Made by a program: the position numbers and the translations under genes
Notes under the pieces: generated by a model
What the model saw: the letters and a program-made list of their open reading frames with translations, nothing else
What the model was told of the DNA's origin: nothing
Databases searched by the model: none
Shown: one piece after another, positions 12,980 through 16,528 of the stretch
Layout of the letters: each line of letters begins with the position of its first letter
How positions within the stretch are numbered: position 1 is the first letter of the stretch
Assembly (NCBI GenBank): GCA_019414545.1
Contig: DXLV01000040.1
Span: 1-16,528, forward strand
Length of the DNA stretch: 16,528 nt
Source: Collinsella sp.
GTDB taxonomy: Bacteria; Actinomycetota; Coriobacteriia; Coriobacteriales; Coriobacteriaceae
Reading direction: 5' to 3'

Positions 12980-14617
12980 TTAGCGCTCGTAAATCAAGTT
13001 GCCTGCCAGGTAGGTGGCCTGAACCTTGGTGGCTTGGAGTTCTTGGGGGTCGATGGTGAGTGGGCTTTGGTCCAGGACTACCAGGTCGGCGTATTTGCCG
13101 GGTTCTAGGCTGCCGAGGTTTTGCTCGTCGCCCGCTGCATAGGCGCTGCCCAGGGTGTAGTTGCGCAGAGCCGTTGCCGCATCGATACGCTCACTCGGCA
13201 GCCAGCCGCCCTCGGGCCAGTGGCTTTTGGGGTCTTGGCGCGTGATAGCCGTGTAGAGCACGTTCATGCTGGTAACAGCTGTTATGGGGCTATCGGTGCC
13301 GAAGGCTTGGCGAATGCCGCGCTGCTTATAGGTCGCAAACGGCCACATGATGCGGCTGCGCTCCAGGCCCAGATCGCGCTCGGGGCCGCCCGGGTCGAGC
13401 GTAATGTGACAAGGCTGGCTCGAGGCAACGACGTTAAGCTTGCGTAGACGATCGATGTCCTCGGGCAAGAGGTTCTCCAGATGCTCGAGCGTGTTATGGC
13501 CGTGCTGGGGCAGGCCGTACAGGTCGGCGGCTTCCTCAAAGATATCAAGCGCGGCATGGATGGCACCGTCGCCGATGACGTGGATACGCACAGTGTGGCC
13601 GCGCTCCGCAGCCGCCAGAACCAGCTTACGCATGCGCTCGGCAGGAACTGTCAGACGGCCCTGGTCGCCCGGGAAGCGCGGATTGGTATAGGGCTCGGTG
13701 AGATATGCCGTGTGTTCGCTCGACACGCCGTCGAAGAACTGCTTAAAGCCCGGTGCCGAGAGCAGCACATTGTTCGCGTAACGTGCCTGCAGCTCTTCCA
13801 AGCGCGACTGGTCATCCAGCAGCGTGGGGAACAGATGGGCTCGGATGCCCAACTTGCCGGCTGCCTGCAGTTTGTCGTAGACGTCGTCGCGGATAAAATC
13901 GCAGCCCGGCATGGGCATGAGCGACATATCGCATATCGAGGTGATGCCCTGCTCGGCCATACGCCTCATTTGATCGGCGTAAGCGCTTGCAATGCGATCC
14001 TCCCCCAGCCACTCAAGGCAGCGCGGTAGCAGCTGCATGGCAGCCGCCTCGTGAGCAATGCCCGTGAGCTCGCCGCTTGCGTCCTTGTCGTAGCCACCGC
14101 CCGCTGGCGGCTCGCTGTCGCGCGTGACGCCGAGCGCCTCGAGTGCGCGGCTGTTGAGCCACAGCGTATGGCCGTCGCCCGAATACATAACGCAGGGGCG
14201 ATCGGGGAATGCCGCATCGAGCGACGCCTTGGTAGGATGCTCGGGCGGGTCCCAACGGTAGTCGCGCCAGCCCTGAGTCACAACCCAAGCGTCGTCGGGC
14301 AGGTCCTGGGAAAACTCGAGCGCGTGTTGCACCAGCGCCGCCTCGGACGTGCCCATATCCATGAGCATGTACGGCGAGGAGCCGACCGAGGTATGGAAGA
14401 AGTGCAGATGAGCGTCATGGAAACCTGGGCAGACAAACTGCTCGCCGTAGTCGATAACCGGCGTGGCGGCAGGCGCGGCGGCAATCACGTCATCGGGCGC
14501 ACCGACTGCGACGATACGGTCGCCTGCGATGGCAATCGCCAGCTCGCGGGCGGTATCGATGCCGTCTTGCGCGGTAAAGACGTTCTTGGAGCGGATAATC
14601 CGATCAATATGTTGCAT
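12980..14617 (-). CDS. YtcJ-type metal-dependent amidohydrolase (amidohydrolase family 3)
   Basis: This is a cytosolic hydrolase of the amidohydrolase superfamily with a (beta/alpha)8 barrel and a small beta-sandwich made from both ends of the chain. In the 545-residue product, FHDAHLH (66-72) gives the His-x-His metal pair. FKQFFDG (291-297) holds the candidate bridging Lys292. RIHVIGDGAI (344-353) carries His346, LEHLE (377-381) His379, and GTDSP (440-444) the catalytic Asp442. EPGKYADLVVLD (505-516) is the standard closing sandwich motif. Substrates of this family are varied and unknown here. Three in-frame ATGs lie at 14629, 14623 and 14617. The last has GGGGA five bases upstream and is preferred. 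The open frame runs on far upstream only because it reads the antisense of the M20 gene. Confidence 0.85.
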   Translation of the reverse strand: MQHIDRIIRSKNVFTAQDGIDTARELAIAIAGDRIVAVGAPDDVIAAAPAATPVIDYGEQFVCPGFHDAHLHFFHTSVGSSPYMLMDMGTSEAALVQHALEFSQDLPDDAWVVTQGWRDYRWDPPEHPTKASLDAAFPDRPCVMYSGDGHTLWLNSRALEALGVTRDSEPPAGGGYDKDASGELTGIAHEAAAMQLLPRCLEWLGEDRIASAYADQMRRMAEQGITSICDMSLMPMPGCDFIRDDVYDKLQAAGKLGIRAHLFPTLLDDQSRLEELQARYANNVLLSAPGFKQFFDGVSSEHTAYLTEPYTNPRFPGDQGRLTVPAERMRKLVLAAAERGHTVRIHVIGDGAIHAALDIFEEAADLYGLPQHGHNTLEHLENLLPEDIDRLRKLNVVASSQPCHITLDPGGPERDLGLERSRIMWPFATYKQRGIRQAFGTDSPITAVTSMNVLYTAITRQDPKSHWPEGGWLPSERIDAATALRNYTLGSAYAAGDEQNLGSLEPGKYADLVVLDQSPLTIDPQELQATKVQATYLAGNLIYER

Positions 14618-14655
14618 GGGCATCCCCATCTCTGGCAGGAAATTCAACACCCCCG

Positions 14656-14661
14656 AGTGTA
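14656..14661 (-). promoter_or_regulatory. Candidate -10 of the amidohydrolase gene
   Basis: TACACT on the minus strand, 39 bases before the preferred ATG, resembles a -10 hexamer. The -35 region around TTTTGTTACAAG is weak. That stretch contains the odd palindrome TTGT-A-ACAA, which could be a small operator shared with the divergent gene. Confidence 0.25.
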
Positions 14662-14704
14662 CTCCCCCGCCCTTGTAACAAAACCCCAAGCGGCAAACGG
14701 CAAC

Positions 14705-14734
14705 TTTACCAGCCCTAGCGGCAGGTGGCATACT
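14705..14734 (+). promoter_or_regulatory. Candidate promoter of the M20 amidohydrolase gene
   Basis: TTTACC (14705-14710) and CATACT (14729-14734) are spaced by 18 bases and match four of six consensus positions each. TACGAT slightly downstream is an alternative -10. The region also serves the divergent gene on the minus strand. Confidence 0.3.
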
Positions 14735-14785
14735 GGAGAGAGCCTGTACGATTTTGCGATCAACCCAGCAAGGAGCAAATCGACC

Positions 14786-16249
14786 ATGACGAAGACCAAG
14801 GCACAGCAGATTATGGCGGCGACCGAGGCTCGCGCGGCTGACGACGTCACCGCAGCCATCAAAGATATCGCTACCGAGTTTGAACCCTATATCATCAAGC
14901 AGCGCCGGCACTTCCATAAGCACCCGGAGCTGAGCCTTGCCGAGGAGCGCACGACCTCCGACATCGCCAACCAGCTCGACGCCATGAATATCCCCTACGA
15001 GCGTCCGCTCAAGACCGGCTTGGTGGCAACGCTTCGCGGTACCGCGTCGGATGCCTACCACGAGGACGGCACGCCGCGCCGCCGCATCCTGCTGCGCGCG
15101 GATATCGACGCCCTGCCCGTCACCGAGCAGACCGGCGAGGAGTTTGCCAGCGTCAACGAGGGCTGCATGCACGCCTGCGGCCACGACTGCCACATCGCTA
15201 TGATGCTCGGCACGCTGCAAATCCTGCGCCATATGACCGACGACATCCACGGCGAAGTCCGCATCGTCTTCCAGCCCAGCGAGGAAAACGGCCAGGGCGC
15301 CAAGCTCATGATCGGCACGGGCGTGCTCGACGGCGTCGATGGCGCCTACGCCGCGCACATCTGGAGTGAGGTCGACGCCGGCACCGTGAGCTGCGAGCCC
15401 GGACCGCGCATGGCCAATACCGACTGGTTCCGCATCGACGTCCGCGGCACCTCGTGCCACGGCGCCATGCCCCAGCGCGGTCACGACGCCGTTATGGTTG
15501 CCGCCGAGATCGTCAACGCTCTGCAGACCATCGTTTCGCGCGAGATCAGTCCCTACGAGCCGGCCGTCATTACCGTCGGCGAGCTGCACGGCGGCACCGC
15601 GCGCAACGTTATCGCCGGCACGGCCTATCTCGCCGGCACGGTGCGCACCTACGGAGATTCGACCCACGAGGAAATGCCGGAGCTCATGCGCCGCATCGTG
15701 GAGCATACCGCGGCCGCCTTGGGCGCCGAGGCAGAGCTCACCGACTACACCATCGCCAATTACAAGGTCGAAAACGATGCCGCCTCGAGCGAGCGCTGCC
15801 GCCAGGCAGTAATCAAATGCCTGGGCCCCACCGGCCAAGGCCATTATCGCGGCACACTCTCGGGTGAGGATTTTTCGGAGTACCTGCGCCGCGTACCGGG
15901 CGTGCTCGCCTTTGTTGGCACGCGCAACCCCCAGATTGGCGCCACGTACGCCCAACATTCTTGCTTCTACAAGATTGACGAGTCGGTACTGGCCAAGGGC
16001 TCCATGGTGGCCGCCCAATATGCCATCGACTTTTTGGCCGAGCCCACACAAGAAGAGCTCGACGGCCCCACGATTGCCGCGGTCGCCGAGACCAATCCCG
16101 ACCTGGCAGCCAAACTGCGCTCTGCCAAGGCCACGGCCGCCGAGGCCCGCGACGCCATGCACGATGCCCGCACGGCACGCCATGCCGCGATCAAGGGCAT
16201 CCACGATGCACGTGCCGCCGCTCGCCGCGAGGAGAAGCGCGGCGAGTAG
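14786..16249 (+). CDS. M20D-family metallo-amidohydrolase (HipO/N-acyl-amino-acid hydrolase type)
   Basis: This di-metal enzyme of a family that cleaves N-acyl amino acids or small peptides is presumably cytosolic, as no signal peptide is seen. In the 487-residue product, RRHFHKHPELS (40-50) and LRADIDALPVTE (103-114) open the catalytic domain. MHACGHDCH (128-136) gives Cys131 and His133. PSEENGQGA (164-172) gives the catalytic and metal-binding Glu pair, and AHIW (190-193) gives His191. The dimerisation domain starts near 207, and GEDF (360-363) and AQHSCFY (389-395, His391) close the site. The family is usually about 390-400 residues. This one has about 30 extra at the start and a charged, Ala/Arg-rich helical tail (about 440-487). 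AAGGAG lies ten bases before the ATG. The precise substrate is unknown. Confidence 0.88.
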   Translation: MTKTKAQQIMAATEARAADDVTAAIKDIATEFEPYIIKQRRHFHKHPELSLAEERTTSDIANQLDAMNIPYERPLKTGLVATLRGTASDAYHEDGTPRRRILLRADIDALPVTEQTGEEFASVNEGCMHACGHDCHIAMMLGTLQILRHMTDDIHGEVRIVFQPSEENGQGAKLMIGTGVLDGVDGAYAAHIWSEVDAGTVSCEPGPRMANTDWFRIDVRGTSCHGAMPQRGHDAVMVAAEIVNALQTIVSREISPYEPAVITVGELHGGTARNVIAGTAYLAGTVRTYGDSTHEEMPELMRRIVEHTAAALGAEAELTDYTIANYKVENDAASSERCRQAVIKCLGPTGQGHYRGTLSGEDFSEYLRRVPGVLAFVGTRNPQIGATYAQHSCFYKIDESVLAKGSMVAAQYAIDFLAEPTQEELDGPTIAAVAETNPDLAAKLRSAKATAAEARDAMHDARTARHAAIKGIHDARAAARREEKRGE

Positions 16250-16294
16250 TCGATTCGCGGCCATCTCGCAGTCATAGCCACATCGCGATATCAA

Positions 16295-16330
16295 AGCGGG
16301 GGCGGACGTTTCGACACGTCCGCCCCCGCT
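16295..16330. terminator. Strong bidirectional terminator between convergent genes
   Basis: A perfect 15-bp stem, AGCGGGGGCGGACGT with its complement, encloses a six-base loop (TTCGAC). It lies 45 bases after the M20 gene and 59 bases after the stop of the converging minus-strand gene. Short T-rich stretches follow on both strands (CATTTGTC, and TTTGATATC in reverse), so it can serve both genes. Confidence 0.75.
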
Positions 16331-16389
16331 CATTTGTCAAGCGCCATTTCTACCGTTTCTACCCCGTCCCCAAATGGCAGGTGGCAGGG

Positions 16390-16528
16390 TTACTCGTCCT
16401 GCGGGTCCTCGTCGGAGCTTGGCGCAGGCTCGGGCTCAGGTGCAGGCTCGGGCTCCGGTTCCGGCATGGGCGCGGGCTCGGGCTCAGGCACGGGCGCGGG
16501 CTCAGGCTCAGGCTCAGGCTCAGGCACG
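16390..16528 (-). CDS. C-terminal Pro-Glu repeat tail of a truncated protein
   Basis: On the minus strand, codons in one frame run from the window edge to TAA at 16390-16392. They encode 45 residues of Glu-Pro and Ala-Pro units, with occasional Val or Met, ending SSDEDPQDE. The DNA is a GGCTCA/GGCTCG-type hexamer repeat. The rest of the gene lies beyond the window. Such extended acidic Pro-Glu segments occur at the ends of surface, cell-wall-spanning or cytosolic scaffold proteins, and I cannot tell which. The frame was chosen because it is the one that yields the regular repeat and a stop before the terminator. Confidence 0.7.
   Translation of the reverse strand, partial: VPEPEPEPEPAPVPEPEPAPMPEPEPEPAPEPEPAPSSDEDPQDE

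Noticed and set aside
12525..12983. 152-codon plus-strand frame and 100-codon minus-strand frame in the gap before the amidohydrolase gene
   Set aside because: Neither shows a domain, a good ribosome site or typical codon use, and they overlap repeat-like sequence.
14618..16333. Extension of the amidohydrolase frame for over 570 codons upstream on the minus strand
   Set aside because: It reads the antisense of the M20 gene. The stretch lacks family motifs, whereas the shorter protein begins exactly where the family fold begins and has a ribosome site.
16343..16378. GCCATTT/AAATGGC hairpin with a 22-base loop and a TGGCAGG tandem beyond the terminator
   Set aside because: The stem is short with a large loop. 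It may be part of a dispersed repeat, but nothing in the window supports that.

Overview
The window is a GC-rich bacterial chromosome segment carrying housekeeping genes. The gene families, a fused two-domain ECF ATPase and a riboswitch-linked riboflavin importer suggest a gut actinobacterium of the class Coriobacteriia, most like Collinsella. That assignment is inferred from gene content and sequence style, not from a marker gene. Everything from the left edge to about 14.6 kb is read on the minus strand; only the M20 peptidase gene is on the plus strand.

Layout from right to left, in the direction of transcription. (1) At the right edge is the Pro-Glu repeat tail of a truncated minus-strand protein (16390-16528). 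A strong two-way terminator separates it from a plus-strand M20D amidohydrolase (14786-16249). (2) That gene is divergent from a YtcJ-type metal amidohydrolase (12980-14617). (3) About 450 bases without a recognisable gene follow, then a 228-bp inverted repeat (12301-12528), the groES-groEL operon (10144-12171), and a second long inverted repeat (9975-10117) just past groEL. (4) After two tandem hairpin-bearing repeats comes an FMN-riboswitch operon: ribU, a double-ATPase EcfA fusion, ecfT and two paralogous flavin-binding PPOX-fold genes. It ends at a branched terminator (5157-5210). (5) The arginine operon argC-argJ-argB-argD (101-4990) follows, preceded by two ARG-box-like sites spaced exactly 21 bp apart.

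Functionally, argCJBD converts N-acetylglutamate to N-acetylornithine, and ArgJ recycles the acetyl group, which explains why no argE is seen. The flavin operon joins vitamin B2 uptake, under FMN feedback, to two small proteins of a family that usually binds FMN. GroES/GroEL form the chaperonin. The two divergent hydrolases probably act on amide or peptide substrates of unknown identity.

The least explained features are the two long inverted repeats that bracket groESL. They share an architecture (a perfect outer stem of about 40 bp, a non-pairing middle, an inner hairpin) but not a sequence. No CRISPR array, tRNA, rRNA, transposase or phage gene was seen. No clearly novel protein system was found; the novelty is in non-coding DNA and in regulation.
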